In this document: piece after piece, positions 34,440 to 43,235 of the stretch
Numbering within the stretch: the first letter of the stretch is position 1
Layout: the number at the start of each line of letters is the position of its first letter
Assembly (NCBI GenBank): GCA_038729425.1
Contig: JAVYSB010000001.1
Span: 1-60,422 of the forward strand
Direction: 5' to 3'
Source: Thermoplasmataceae archaeon
GTDB lineage: Archaea; Thermoplasmatota; Thermoplasmata; Thermoplasmatales; Thermoplasmataceae
DNA: 60,422 nt
Notes under the pieces: generated by a model
Database searches by the model: none
Told to the model about the DNA's origin: nothing
Seen by the model: only the letters and a program-made list of their open reading frames with translations
Translations under genes and position numbers: made by a program

Positions 34440-36902
34440 TCATGGATTTTTCTGTTGTGGAGGCATTTCCTCATGCATTTTCCTGACCGCTTTCCATCTT
34501 CTGTACGCTCGTACCTCGATATATACATCTAGAAAGAGTATAAGCAGGGCTATGAGCTCGAATAGGTAAAAGCCAGGTGTGATCTGATGGAAGATTACGC
34601 TGAACGGAGATGAATTTCCAAGGAAGGAAAACGCTCCAGCTTCCACTGCCACCAGTGCCTGCAGGAAGTTCGGGGGTGCAACGGCTATGGTTCCAGGACT
34701 GCCGGTAACGTTGAAACGTATTCCACTTGAAGTGTAATTGATGTTCGGAGCCGCGATGGCATAAGATCCGAAATTCTTCAGGGAAACTTGATACGTCAGG
34801 TTGAGGGAAGCTCCTGGGGCTAGTGAGGGAGCAGTCACATATGAGTACCCACCAGTCAGGTTCATGTATCCCCTATACATGGAAATAGTGCTGTTTTCAC
34901 TCAGGCTCAGTTGAGTCAGTGTGTCCGTATCCCTATTGGTCAAAATGGTGCTGATCCTGTAGAGCCCCTTTCCAATACTTGCAGCTTCAATCACCATACT
35001 TATATTTGCGGGGAAAACCGCGTTGGTGGACAGGCTTATTGATCCCATATCAAGGTAATACGGCACAGTCATATGCACCGCGCTGAAGTTGATTCCATTC
35101 ATCCTGAAAGGGTCAGTAAAATTTCTAATGGTGGTATATGTAGTGAAATTATACCCACTAACATTGTTGCCTGCAATTGACTCTATCTGGGGGTATCCAA
35201 CCGTGAGGCCATACACTATATTGTTGGACGTGAAATTTACGGAATCCGCATAGTTGAAAATTTTTGAGTATTGTATTGTCTTCGGTGAGGCTGAGGAATG
35301 AAATACGTCAGCTTTATAGAATATGCCTCCGGCGAACACTATCCTGTCTAAAGTAAGAGTTCCGTTGAGACCGTTGAATCCAAACTGTGACAGCAAGGAT
35401 GAGTTGAACAGTGATGGATTGACAACCCCCGCGACCATGATTAGCCCATTCATACTGGTTGAAGTCCTCTGAGGAATGAGATAACCGCTGCTCATGCCAT
35501 TTTCAAACATAGTGAGGGGACCACTCTGATTCATTGCACCTGTTATGGGGGAAATAACACTATTCAGGCTGCCTGGCCACGCCATCTCACCGGCGTACAC
35601 ATAGAGCGACCCTGAGAAACCTGGAAGACTGGAATTAGAACTCACGTTAAGGCTGATTAGAAGCTTTGCGCCAGACCCACCAGACTCTGATATTATTCCT
35701 GAGGCTGCCTGGCTTGCCAGAGACGATGATTGCGTGGTCGATCCGTTGAATCCTTCCACTACCACTATCCCGGGCACAAGGTTTAGAATGCTCGCAAGGG
35801 TCGATGTGCCAGCAAGGCTAGATGTCCCATTTACAAACGAATCCGAAGCAAACGAACTGATTACCTGTGAAAGATTGTAAGTATACAGAACCACGGTAAA
35901 ATATGAATGGCTGGCCGCACCGGTATTATACCAGCTGGAACTTCCACTGGCATTAACGCCACCTGCCATTACATAGACATTGTAGACACCGCCATACTTT
36001 CCCACGACACCTGCGGCATAATAAGCGGCGTTAAACGACTTCTGAACGTCTGGTGTAAATGAACCTATGGAAGAGTTTGCACTGTATGGTGCTAGGGACA
36101 TTGCCTGTGAAATTGATATGCCAGTAGCATGGGATGGCGTTGACTGCGCTGTCCCGCTCTGTGCAATTGGGAGCGGATACTGTCCATTTCCATCTGTGAA
36201 TACGAATACGCCACTGACGAGAACCACCATTACTATCAATAGTGAAGCCGCTTTGGCAAAACTCCTCCTAGGCAGTATAAAGCTTCTGATAACCCTGCCG
36301 AGGATATAGGAAGCTACCAGGAAAACTATGAAATTTATGAGCATGTATATCAGGAAGTTGTTTGTTATTGCGCTTATTATACCGTTTGTGCTTATTGACC
36401 CTGTACCCGCGGGATTGCTTCCAAGGATGTTTGCGTATGAAGAGAAAATGAGAACTAGGTTACCTATGAGCGGTTCATTTTCAAGAGAGTAAAGGTTCGT
36501 TCCCGCTGGTGGATTGGCAAGTATTCCCCCGAACGAACTAAGAGAGGAACCTCCAAAAATGTTTCCTGAGAGTACGCCCTGTCCAAAGGCGATTGCCAGT
36601 GCGGACAGAACAAGAAACCCTAGAATGGAAAGATATACCGTGAATGCTGTTCCCACAGCTTTTCCTCCTTTACGCGCTCCAACCGCAACCATTAATGCGA
36701 TGAACAGCCACGCGAGAATAAGGACAGGATATGCAAGTGGATTTCCAAGTAACAGGAAAAGGATGGGCAGGAGAAACATAATCGGCGTTCCAAAAAAGGG
36801 GCCTAACCAGTTGATCAGCGGAGCGTAATAGATCGACAGGACATAATATGAGACAAGAAGAGCCCCTGAGACGCCAAGGATGTATCCCGTTAACTTTCCC
36901 AT
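34440..36902 (-). CDS. large membrane-anchored surface protein, unknown family
   Basis: About 820 residues. The N-terminal third holds at least five hydrophobic helices (for example LTGYILGVSGALLVSYYVL and IMFLLPILFLLLGN), with another near residues 205-255. The middle is a ~530-residue extracellular region very rich in Ser, Asn, Gly and Tyr, with dozens of possible N-glycosylation sequons. The end is a membrane helix (LFELIALLILFLDVYIEV) and a basic, Pro-rich tail. I set the start at ATG 36902 because a TATA box lies 29-38 bases before it; the frame itself extends to 36965. No catalytic motif seen. It converges on the glycosyltransferase gene. Confidence 0.75.
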   Translation of the reverse strand: MGKLTGYILGVSGALLVSYYVLSIYYAPLINWLGPFFGTPIMFLLPILFLLLGNPLAYPVLILAWLFIALMVAVGARKGGKAVGTAFTVYLSILGFLVLSALAIAFGQGVLSGNIFGGSSLSSFGGILANPPAGTNLYSLENEPLIGNLVLIFSSYANILGSNPAGTGSISTNGIISAITNNFLIYMLINFIVFLVASYILGRVIRSFILPRRSFAKAASLLIVMVVLVSGVFVFTDGNGQYPLPIAQSGTAQSTPSHATGISISQAMSLAPYSANSSIGSFTPDVQKSFNAAYYAAGVVGKYGGVYNVYVMAGGVNASGSSSWYNTGAASHSYFTVVLYTYNLSQVISSFASDSFVNGTSSLAGTSTLASILNLVPGIVVVEGFNGSTTQSSSLASQAASGIISESGGSGAKLLISLNVSSNSSLPGFSGSLYVYAGEMAWPGSLNSVISPITGAMNQSGPLTMFENGMSSGYLIPQRTSTSMNGLIMVAGVVNPSLFNSSLLSQFGFNGLNGTLTLDRIVFAGGIFYKADVFHSSASPKTIQYSKIFNYADSVNFTSNNIVYGLTVGYPQIESIAGNNVSGYNFTTYTTIRNFTDPFRMNGINFSAVHMTVPYYLDMGSISLSTNAVFPANISMVIEAASIGKGLYRISTILTNRDTDTLTQLSLSENSTISMYRGYMNLTGGYSYVTAPSLAPGASLNLTYQVSLKNFGSYAIAAPNINYTSSGIRFNVTGSPGTIAVAPPNFLQALVAVEAGAFSFLGNSSPFSVIFHQITPGFYLFELIALLILFLDVYIEVRAYRRWKAVRKMHEEMPPQQKNP

Positions 36903-36930
36903 ACAAATATAACGAGATACAGCAGATAAA

Positions 36931-36940
36931 GTTTTATATG
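36931..36940 (-). promoter_or_regulatory. TATA box of the large surface protein gene
   Basis: Minus-strand CATATAAAAC lies 29-38 bases before the ATG at 36902. It supports that internal start over the longer frame. Confidence 0.5.
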
Positions 36941-37166
36941 AAGAAAATTGTGCCTGTTTCACCAATGCTAACCCTGTGAACTGCAGTTCCGGCAGTGATA
37001 AACTTATCGAGTGTATTTTGAAATGTTTAAAGAGCGTTAGGAATTAGCAAATTTTCCCAAATTATTCCCATATTCAACAGATGTCGCTGAACTTAGTCTC
37101 ACAATGTGTTGCAATGAATAAATCTGGCACAGCAGAATTTGAGAAAGGTGGTGCCTTAAACTCTTG

Positions 37167-37177
37167 AAATATTTATT
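37167..37177 (+). promoter_or_regulatory. TATA box of glmM
   Basis: AAATATTTATT is centred about 30 bases before ATG 37202 but only 18 bases before ATG 37190. This favours 37202 as the start of a leaderless message. Confidence 0.5.
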
Positions 37178-37201
37178 ACAGGTATCGTTATGCTTATTGA
37201 T

Positions 37202-38566
37202 ATGTCCGGCAATGATGCACGTCCAAGACTTTTCGGAACAAATGGCATAAGGGGAACGCCAAACAAGGACCTCAACGTGGAGTTCTGCGAAAAAATTGGA
37301 AAATCAATAGGAACGTATGTCAATTCCGCCGAGATAGTCATAGGAAAGGATACCAGAATAAGCGGAGACATGATTCTATCTGCCGTTTCAGCGGGAGTCA
37401 TGTCAACTGGTACAGATATCCTTGATCTGGGTATAGTTCCAACACCCGCACTGCAGTATTTCTGTAAGAAGAAAGGAATGTACGGGATCGTGATCACTGC
37501 CTCGCACAATCCTCCGCATTTCAATGGCATTAAGTGCATTCACAGAGACGGAACAGAGATGCCCAGTGAAGGTGAGGAAGGTATCGAGCAGCTATATTAT
37601 GATAACGACTTCACCAGTGCCGACTGGAAATCTATCGGACGGTACAGAAGATATTCTGGTGCCGTCGAGGAGTATATCAAGGGAGTTATGTCGATGGTAG
37701 ACGTTGAACTCATAAGGAGTAAGGCATTCAGAGTCGCTGTGGACACCGGAAATGGGGCTTCTTATGAAAGCACACCGGATCTTCTGAAGCATCTTGGGTG
37801 TTCTGTTGTTTCCCTTAACGCCAATCCTGATGGGACGTTCAGCGCCAGGCACTCCGAGCCGAAACCTGAGAATCTTGGATCGATCATGACCATAATGAAG
37901 GGAGGTGGATTCGCCGTTGGTTTCGCTCATGATGGAGATGCCGACAGGGCGGTAGTACTGGACGAATCCGGAGAATTCATTGATGGAGACAGAACCCTTG
38001 CACTGATCACCAAGAACTCGATCAAGAATGGGGACATTGCAGTCACCCCGATCAGCAGTTCTGATGCTATCGGTGACGTTTGCCGTGAAGCAGGAGCGAG
38101 GCTTATTAGAACGAGGGTTGGAGCACCTATTGTTTCTAGAACAATGATAGAGAATGGAGCAAAGATTGGCGGGGAGGAAAACGGTGGAATAATCTATGGT
38201 CCTCACCAGTACTGCAGGGACGGCGCAATGGCAGTCGCGCTCTTTCTGGAACTGATGGCCAAGACCAACAAAACACCTTCAGATCTATTGAAGCAGATAC
38301 CTGAGTATCACCTCATCAAGAGAAGCGTCGATCTCAAGAGACCATGGACAGATGTCAGGAATGCCCTAATTGCAAAGCTGAGTGAAGAGGTCACCGATCT
38401 TATGGATGGGATAAAGGTCATAAGAAAAGATGGCTGGGTCCTTATTCGCCCATCTGGAACTGAACCCATAGTGAGGGTATACTCTCAGTCAAAGAACCCG
38501 AATGCTGCCTCGGACCTTGAGAACGAATTCGTTGATATCGTTAAATCGGTCAACTCAGGTAAGTGA
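37202..38566 (+). CDS. glmM: phosphoglucosamine mutase / phosphomannomutase family enzyme
   Basis: An alpha-D-phosphohexomutase of about 454 residues. It has the start motif RLFGTNGIRG, the phosphoserine loop ITASHNPP, the metal loop AHDGDADRAV, the sugar-specificity region ENGGIIYG, and the phosphate-binding RPSGTEPIVRVYS. GEENGG is the GlmM/ManB-type specificity loop, so it should interconvert glucosamine-6-P and -1-P, or mannose-6-P and -1-P, supplying sugar nucleotides for surface glycans. The start was moved from 37190 to 37202 on promoter spacing. The last 12 bases overlap the opposed CDP-alcohol transferase gene. Confidence 0.92.
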   Translation: MSGNDARPRLFGTNGIRGTPNKDLNVEFCEKIGKSIGTYVNSAEIVIGKDTRISGDMILSAVSAGVMSTGTDILDLGIVPTPALQYFCKKKGMYGIVITASHNPPHFNGIKCIHRDGTEMPSEGEEGIEQLYYDNDFTSADWKSIGRYRRYSGAVEEYIKGVMSMVDVELIRSKAFRVAVDTGNGASYESTPDLLKHLGCSVVSLNANPDGTFSARHSEPKPENLGSIMTIMKGGGFAVGFAHDGDADRAVVLDESGEFIDGDRTLALITKNSIKNGDIAVTPISSSDAIGDVCREAGARLIRTRVGAPIVSRTMIENGAKIGGEENGGIIYGPHQYCRDGAMAVALFLELMAKTNKTPSDLLKQIPEYHLIKRSVDLKRPWTDVRNALIAKLSEEVTDLMDGIKVIRKDGWVLIRPSGTEPIVRVYSQSKNPNAASDLENEFVDIVKSVNSGK

Positions 38567-39166
38567 TTTGTAGGCATCCCTGAACCGCATCACTGCCGTT
38601 ATGTTTCCACCTATGGCAAACCAAATGAGTAGTATGGTAGAAACGTCAACTCGCACTCCATAGTAATTATGTGACCATAAGATGAGAATCTGAAGCATAA
38701 TTGCGACCAGTATGAAGACAAGCCTGTCGGCTCGCCCAAGTATGCCAGAATAATTCCTCTTAAGCCCGAGAGCCTGGGATTGTGTACCCATGTAACTCGT
38801 GAGCATAACACCTATAATGGCTGCTAGGCCAATCGGAACGCTTCCAAATCTAGAGAACGTTATTCCCGTTATGATGAATACATCCGCATACCTGTCAAAG
38901 ACGTGATCCAGGAGGTCCCCTCTTTTGGAGGATAAGTTTCTGAGCCTCGCCACCCTTCCGTCAAGCGCATCGAAAAGAGAGGACAGTAGGAGAGCTATGA
39001 ATGCAGCTATGAGGAAATAGGTAGACGAAAGATAGTAGAAAATTCCAGTAAGAGCAGCTAAAACTAGGGCAAGATACGAGATGAGATCAGGGCTTGTTTT
39101 GCTGAATCTCTCTGCTATTGGAAGCAAATAAGGGTCTACTCGCGAACGCATGGAATCGAGAACCAT
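38555..39166 (-). CDS. CDP-alcohol phosphatidyltransferase family membrane enzyme
   Basis: A 203-residue polytopic enzyme with the complete CDP-alcohol transferase signature DALDGRVARLR, then GDLLDHVFDRYAD (pattern D-x2-D-G-x2-A-R-x8-G-x3-D-x3-D). Members join CDP-archaeol with a polar head group; archaetidylinositol-phosphate and archaetidylglycerol-phosphate synthases are the archaeal examples. About six hydrophobic stretches are visible. It is the last gene of a five-gene minus-strand operon. Head-group specificity cannot be read. Confidence 0.9.
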   Translation of the reverse strand: MVLDSMRSRVDPYLLPIAERFSKTSPDLISYLALVLAALTGIFYYLSSTYFLIAAFIALLLSSLFDALDGRVARLRNLSSKRGDLLDHVFDRYADVFIITGITFSRFGSVPIGLAAIIGVMLTSYMGTQSQALGLKRNYSGILGRADRLVFILVAIMLQILILWSHNYYGVRVDVSTILLIWFAIGGNITAVMRFRDAYKSLT

Positions 39167-39182
39167 AGTGGTTCAGCAGGAA

Positions 39183-39638
39183 TTAGGATTTATTATTTAT
39201 CCTGAGGTTCCTTATGGTCTGTGTTACCAAATTCGCAGCCTGTTCTGGAGAAATATCTGAGGTATCAACCCTGAAGATTTTTCCGGAGGGGAGCAGATCA
39301 AGTGATTCATAGTAGATCGTATCTGCCAGAAGGGAATCGATATTTGTCTCAATTTTTTCATTAAGATATCCCCGCGCTGAAAGCCTCTCCCTGATTATAT
39401 CCTCACGGGCAGTAAGTATTATAACGGCTTCACAGCCTAGCAAGTGAGCGTAATGTCCTTCTAAAACGTCAACTTGAGGCATTCTTGACCTCATCTTATC
39501 GATGTCGACTGCACCGTTGCTTATGCAATCCAGATCTTCTGCAACCCTGTTCGCGGACCTGCAATCCATACCCTTGGAGACGAGTAAAGAACAGATGGTC
39601 GTTTTTCCAGAGCCTGGAACCCCTGATATGCAAATCAT
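39183..39638 (-). CDS. archaeal adenylate kinase AK6/Fap7-like
   Basis: A 151-residue P-loop kinase. Walker A is GVPGSGKTT at residues 6-14, with VDVLEGHYAHLLGCEAVIILTA in the middle and RLSARGY as the lid-like Arg segment. It matches the Fap7/AK6 family, which acts as an adenylate kinase and, in eukaryotes and archaea, assists late small-subunit ribosome maturation with uS11. The ATG overlaps the tiaS stop (4 bases). Confidence 0.88.
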   Translation of the reverse strand: MICISGVPGSGKTTICSLLVSKGMDCRSANRVAEDLDCISNGAVDIDKMRSRMPQVDVLEGHYAHLLGCEAVIILTAREDIIRERLSARGYLNEKIETNIDSLLADTIYYESLDLLPSGKIFRVDTSDISPEQAANLVTQTIRNLRINNKS

Positions 39639-40939
39639 TGTGCAGGTTCCTCTTTCATATTTTCAAGTTCAAATGGCTTCGAAAGATGCCTGCGCGCCAT
39701 TACGGGAACATCATAGAATCCTGCTGACAGTTTTCTCTTGGTCTCCCTGTATTCAGCGTATCTTTTCTTCTTCCCACACATGGGGCATCGGAAATCACTT
39801 TCACCTTTGCTCTTCATCTGTGCACCGCATTCATTGCAGTAAGGCAATACTCTGGAGAATTGCCTTGATACCTCTAGTACCTGCATCTTTTCCACATGAA
39901 TAGCTCCATCCACATATGAACCAAAGACACGAACACGATCTCCAGATCGCAGCTGAGAAAAAATCCGTCGGAAGGACTTAGTTGGTTCAAAGGCGCAAAT
40001 CCTCGCTTCAAGATTACGATTCATAATGTTGGCGAAGTAGTGTCCCCCATCGATCACCCATGGATTTCCTGAAACTTCCCCCTCCAGACTATAAGACCCA
40101 AGTTCCCTCAGCACCAGCGGATCAAAGAGTATATGATCGTCAGTTCCCTGATTCGTTACATATAGGATTTTTCCCTCACTCTGTAGACCAAACTTACGGT
40201 CCATTATTTCCGTTTCTTCTAGCAGACCCTCATAACCTGTCGATCTTATGCCATACATCACAGGTGTTCTCTCTCTTGGGAATATTGCAGCATAACCATT
40301 CTCCCTGTCTATATTGTTGAAAGTGCCTGGCAGAGAGTCCGCATATTCCGCTGCTTCAACTTTAGTTCTGTTATCCAGCACATTATGTGGAGCCCTGTAT
40401 GATATGCATTCATAGGTCAGGGAATGCATAGGCCATGATATTGCAGCTGCCGACCCGATAATACCTCTTCCATTCTTCCTCTTTACCCATGTTGCGCCAT
40501 GTTCCCTGAGGAATTCCTCCACCTCACCCATGGTGACTTCCCGGATAAGAGCCTCAGAATAGAGCCACGGTGGAAACTGCCTCCCCGAAATTACCACACC
40601 TGGATTTGTTTCCGGATCATCATATCTGGCCAGGATATCCATAAGACCAAGTATTTCTTCGAGGATTTCTCCCGGATCTGAAACATCAACTGCATCCTCG
40701 TACGAAACAATATCCTTTCCATGATAAGTTCCAATTTTACTGGGGTTTCCTCTCCCTCCGGTTCCAATGCGCACCATCAGCGCCCCGTTTCCCCTGGTCT
40801 TGTACCTTATGTTTGGGTTCAGCCTAACAAGCCTCGGGAACCCCACTATGGAATACCTTGTTTCAGACAGGAATCTTGCCATTAGATAAGTGGTGCACAT
40901 GCCGTCCTTTGAGTCAGTATCGTCAAAAGCCAGATACAA
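39635..40939 (-). CDS. tiaS: tRNA(Ile2) 2-agmatinylcytidine synthetase TiaS
   Basis: A 434-residue archaeal enzyme that makes agmatidine at C34 of tRNA-Ile(CAU), essential for AUA decoding. Landmarks: the N-terminal FDDTDSKDGMCTTY ATP-binding motif, YKTRGNGALMVRI, the TiaS-specific kinase-like domain with NVLDNRT and NIDRENGY, an OB-fold near residues 290-375, and a C-terminal zinc ribbon (CNECG, then CPMCG). The start is TTG, placed directly after the uppS TAG. It is fixed by the conserved MYLAFDDTDS start, since no ATG or GTG is available. Confidence 0.95.
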   Translation of the reverse strand: MYLAFDDTDSKDGMCTTYLMARFLSETRYSIVGFPRLVRLNPNIRYKTRGNGALMVRIGTGGRGNPSKIGTYHGKDIVSYEDAVDVSDPGEILEEILGLMDILARYDDPETNPGVVISGRQFPPWLYSEALIREVTMGEVEEFLREHGATWVKRKNGRGIIGSAAAISWPMHSLTYECISYRAPHNVLDNRTKVEAAEYADSLPGTFNNIDRENGYAAIFPRERTPVMYGIRSTGYEGLLEETEIMDRKFGLQSEGKILYVTNQGTDDHILFDPLVLRELGSYSLEGEVSGNPWVIDGGHYFANIMNRNLEARICAFEPTKSFRRIFSQLRSGDRVRVFGSYVDGAIHVEKMQVLEVSRQFSRVLPYCNECGAQMKSKGESDFRCPMCGKKKRYAEYRETKRKLSAGFYDVPVMARRHLSKPFELENMKEEPAQ

Positions 40940-41716
40940 CTATTCTCCAAACCTCCGCTTTCGCATCTGATATGACCTTATGGCCCTTAAAAAATCGACT
41001 TTCCTTAATTCAGGCCAGTAAACATCACTGAAGTAGAGCTCGGAATAGGCGCTCTGCCACAGCAGGAAATTTGATACCCTCTCTTCACCGCTCGTCCTCA
41101 GGATCAGGTCTGGATCTGGCGTATTTCCGTCGTAAAGATATTGCCTGAACTTCTCTTCCGTGATATCTGAAGATTTTATACGTCCATTCATGCCGTCATC
41201 GAGCAATCTTCTTACTGCGTTGAGGATCTCTTCTCTTCCACCGTATCCTATGGCGAGGTTCAGCCTAAAATCCTTGTTTTTAGAAGTCTCCTGTTCTACT
41301 TTCTTGATTGTCTCTATGAGATATTCTGGAAGATAGACCTTTTCCCCAATGACCTTGACTCCAATGCGGTACTTCTGAACCCTCTCGTCTTTCATAAGGT
41401 CAAGAAGGCCCTGGTTTATCAGCTTGAAGAGAAATTTGACTTCCTTTTCGTCCCTGCGAAAATTCTCTGTGGAGAAAGCATACACGGTGACGATCTTTAT
41501 GCCAGCCTCCCGACACCAGTCGAGAACGTTTTCCAGCTTGTTCTTTCCCGCCACATGGCCCTCGTCGATGCTTATTCCAAAAGATCTCGCATATCTTCTG
41601 TTACCGTCAGTTATTATCCCGAGATGATTGGGAACCTTATCGCGGGAAATCTCCTGCAGAAGAGTTCTCTCATATATTTGACCTACGAAGTCTCCGAACT
41701 TAGAGGTTACGCCCAT
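40940..41716 (-). CDS. uppS: cis-prenyltransferase (polyprenyl diphosphate synthase)
   Basis: About 258 residues of the UppS/Rer2 family. Signature segments are VPNHLGIITDGNRRYAR (catalytic Asp in the first motif), GHVAGKNKLENVLDWC, VYAFSTENF, and the C-terminal PDLILRTSGEERVSNFLLWQSAYSE. It extends isoprenoid diphosphates with cis units to make the dolichol-type carrier used by AglB. I set the start at ATG 41716; the longer frame would begin with a TTG at 41737. Its stop is directly followed by the tiaS TTG. Confidence 0.93.
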   Translation of the reverse strand: MGVTSKFGDFVGQIYERTLLQEISRDKVPNHLGIITDGNRRYARSFGISIDEGHVAGKNKLENVLDWCREAGIKIVTVYAFSTENFRRDEKEVKFLFKLINQGLLDLMKDERVQKYRIGVKVIGEKVYLPEYLIETIKKVEQETSKNKDFRLNLAIGYGGREEILNAVRRLLDDGMNGRIKSSDITEEKFRQYLYDGNTPDPDLILRTSGEERVSNFLLWQSAYSELYFSDVYWPELRKVDFLRAIRSYQMRKRRFGE

Positions 41717-41774
41717 CTTTCTGCCAAGATATTGCAATACAGCGAATCAAATTTTCCTTCTTTTATTGTCGCCA

Positions 41775-43106
41775 TCATTTCTGATCTATATGGTCAAATC
41801 CGGTATATGGAACAAGCACATCAGGAATTCGGAATGCTTTTCCGTTGTCGTACTGGAAGTTCTCCATAATTGCTACAAGTATCCTCTTAGTAGCGACTGC
41901 TGTCCCGTTGAGCGTATGCACAAATTTGTTCCCGTCTCTGGTGCGATACTTTATCCCCAGCGATCTTGACTGGTAGTCAGTGTCGTTGGATATTGAAACG
42001 ATCTCCCTAAATTTCCCCTGTGCAGGAAACCATGCTTCCATGTCGTACTTCTTCTGGGCGAGATACCCCAGCTCTCCGGAACACACATTCACGACCCGGT
42101 ACGGCAATCTAAGGCTCTGGTATATATCTTCGCTGTTCGCGAGAATTTCAGCGAAATAATCCCAAGAATCCTCGGGCTTGCAGAAGATGAACTGCTCCAC
42201 CTTATTGAACTGGTGCACCCTGAATATTCCCTTGCTGTCTTTCCCATGTGCGCCCGCCTCTCTTCTGAAGCACTGGGAAGCGCCTGCAACCCTCTGTGGA
42301 AGCTCGTTTTCCTCGAGAGTTTCATTTTTCAGCATTGCCGCAATGGCGTGCTCAGACGTTGCTATCAGGTAGAGATCTTCCCCCTCTATCTTGTAAAGAG
42401 ATTCTTTGAAGGTTTCCACATCGGTAGCCCCAGCCATGGAATCAAAATTAATCATCAGCGGAGGCTCAACAACCGTGAACCCTCTGTCTGCCAGGAAATC
42501 TGTTGCATAATTTATCAGTGCCTGCTCCAGCTTGAACAGCCTGTTCTTGATAAAGAAGAATCTGGCCCCTGAAATCTTCCCGGCACGTTCCAGATCCACA
42601 ATGTCCAGATCCTTGATAATGTCAACGTGACTTACCGGTCGGCTGTCTGTGGTTTCATAATCACTGGAATTCCCGGAATCACGCAGGAACGTTGGAAGAT
42701 CTTCCTTATACACCGTGGCATGCCCAACATACTTCACGATCCTGTTGTTCTCATCCCCCTGGCATACGGGAACGTCATCATTTAGAAGATTCGGGATCAA
42801 CCGGAGGATAGTATCTCTCTCCTCGGATATCCTGCTCTGGTCAGCCTCAAGCACTGCAATCCTTGCGTTGAGATCTTTAACGGCTTCTCTTTCAGCCGAG
42901 ACATCCCCACTTGATTTTACTGCCTTAGAGATTGATTCCGTAATCTGGTTCTTGCTGTGTTTTATGTCGTTGATCTCCCTGAGTTTATCTCGCCACGATG
43001 AATCGAGTGTAAAGAACTTGTCCAGAATAGCGGTGTCGAAAAAGCGCTTTTTGCAGGAATCGTAAAACAGTTGAGGGTTCTCTCTCAGGAGTTTAACATC
43101 TATCAT
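41775..43106 (-). CDS. serS: serine-tRNA ligase (standard type)
   Basis: A 443-residue class II seryl-tRNA synthetase of the common, not the methanogen-specific, type. The N-terminal coiled coil spans about 30-110. Motif 2 is FRREAGAHGKDSKGIFRVHQFNKVEQ split as FRREAG and RVHQFNK, and motif 3 is GTAVATKRILVAIMEN. It is the first gene of the operon serS-uppS-tiaS-AK6-CDP-alcohol transferase. A TATA box 24-33 bases before the ATG predicts a leaderless message. Confidence 0.96.
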   Translation of the reverse strand: MIDVKLLRENPQLFYDSCKKRFFDTAILDKFFTLDSSWRDKLREINDIKHSKNQITESISKAVKSSGDVSAEREAVKDLNARIAVLEADQSRISEERDTILRLIPNLLNDDVPVCQGDENNRIVKYVGHATVYKEDLPTFLRDSGNSSDYETTDSRPVSHVDIIKDLDIVDLERAGKISGARFFFIKNRLFKLEQALINYATDFLADRGFTVVEPPLMINFDSMAGATDVETFKESLYKIEGEDLYLIATSEHAIAAMLKNETLEENELPQRVAGASQCFRREAGAHGKDSKGIFRVHQFNKVEQFIFCKPEDSWDYFAEILANSEDIYQSLRLPYRVVNVCSGELGYLAQKKYDMEAWFPAQGKFREIVSISNDTDYQSRSLGIKYRTRDGNKFVHTLNGTAVATKRILVAIMENFQYDNGKAFRIPDVLVPYTGFDHIDQK

Positions 43107-43129
43107 CTGAATGCCGATCGGTGCCTCTG

Positions 43130-43139
43130 TTATAAATTT
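43130..43139 (-). promoter_or_regulatory. TATA box of the serS operon
   Basis: Minus-strand AAATTTATAA is centred about 28 bases before the serS ATG at 43106. Confidence 0.55.
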
Positions 43140-43204
43140 TCACAGATCAACCGGCGTTCCTTCTGGAGATCATGTCCGCGCAATTCATGGCCGAAACTAG
43201 AAAA

Positions 43205-43216
43205 CGTATTTATACC
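43205..43216 (+). promoter_or_regulatory. TATA box of the C2H2 haem-oxygenase-fold gene
   Basis: CGTATTTATACC is centred about 25 bases before ATG 43236. It fixes that internal start and predicts a leaderless message. Confidence 0.5.
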
Positions 43217-43235
43217 GTATCTTGCTAGTTATCTT

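Noticed and set aside
37190-37201. Earlier glmM start at ATG 37190
   Set aside because: It is only about 18 bases from the centre of the TATA box, too close for an archaeal transcript to include it; ATG 37202 has normal spacing.
43071-43235. Longer start for the C2H2 haem-oxygenase-fold protein
   Set aside because: The extra 55 codons overlap the serS start and promoter, and the TATA box at 43205-43216 fits the internal ATG.
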